Below are positions 61,307 to 61,390 of a DNA stretch of 61,390 bases, one piece after another. Positions within the stretch are counted from its first letter, which is position 1; every line of letters begins with the position of its first letter. The stretch spans positions 1 through 61,390 of the forward strand of contig NZ_CAMVDO010000019.1 of the NCBI RefSeq assembly GCF_947166265.1, in the 5' to 3' direction. Origin of the DNA: an uncultured Fibrobacter sp. (GTDB lineage: Bacteria; Fibrobacterota; Fibrobacteria; Fibrobacterales; Fibrobacteraceae). The notes below the pieces were generated by a model. That model did no database searches, was not told the DNA's origin, and saw nothing but the letters and a program-made list of their open reading frames with translations. Both the position numbers and the translations under genes were made by a program.

Positions 61307-61390
61307 TTTTTCCTTTCGGGCCACCAAACCTCTCGGCTTCGAGCGCAACCGCTTTCCTCGCGATTGTCGTGCCCAAGCCTACCCATCTGG

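Overview
The window looks like chromosomal DNA of a Fibrobacter-type bacterium (phylum Fibrobacterota). Three proteins at 52.1-57.8 kb carry the Fibrobacter paralogous lipoprotein domain (FISUMP). A secreted GH45 endoglucanase lies at 22.6-24.2 kb, an esterase ends in a type IX secretion-like sorting tail (20.9-22.4 kb), and many genes have a TATATT-type -10 box. No rRNA, tRNA or CRISPR array was recognised.

Region 1 (1-15.6 kb) is an AT-rich defence island read entirely on the minus strand: type I restriction genes hsdR, hsdM and hsdS, interleaved with a YhcG/DUF1016 nuclease-like gene, a tiny membrane/coiled-coil protein, a membrane protein paired with a 1559-residue STAND-like NTPase, and an ABC/AAA ATPase. 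The ATPase overlaps a small partner gene whose end appears cut off by an IS21-type element running off the left edge. Region 2 (15.8-20.9 kb) holds a small ORF, a DUF4143 ATPase behind three helically phased repeats, an SGNH hydrolase, and a NERD-domain helicase.

Region 3 (20.9-30.4 kb) is secreted and surface functions: a T9SS-tailed esterase, the GH45 cellulase, a 1306-residue secreted protein with heparinase II/III-like features, and three lipoprotein genes created by a 634-bp tandem triplication that also copied the 3' end of the large gene. Region 4 (30.4-43.3 kb) is mostly housekeeping: purM, a cyclic-nucleotide-binding/DUF4388 protein, a BtuF/FepB-like binding protein, a beta-barrel candidate, an NYN protein, a TPR protein, a DnaA-box cluster, a LpoA/LivJ-like binding protein with a nucleotidyltransferase-like gene, a DXS-type enzyme, hipBA and sfsA.

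Region 5 (44.1-51.7 kb) is the most unusual part. A three-gene operon encodes a HicA-like protein, a radical-SAM-fold protein that has lost its iron-sulfur cysteines and resembles viperin in its C-terminal half, and an intact B12-binding radical SAM enzyme. Beside it lie a 1208-residue orphan protein with a HEPN-like RNxxxH motif, a hairpin-rich gene-free stretch, and an NYN/OST-HTH RNase-like gene. Together they suggest an undescribed RNA- or nucleotide-directed defence locus; this is inference. Region 6 (51.9-61.4 kb) has a nuclease-family remnant, a five-gene FISUMP/lipoprotein/HAD operon, a DUF975 membrane protein, a DUF4434-like glycosidase-fold protein and aspartate kinase.
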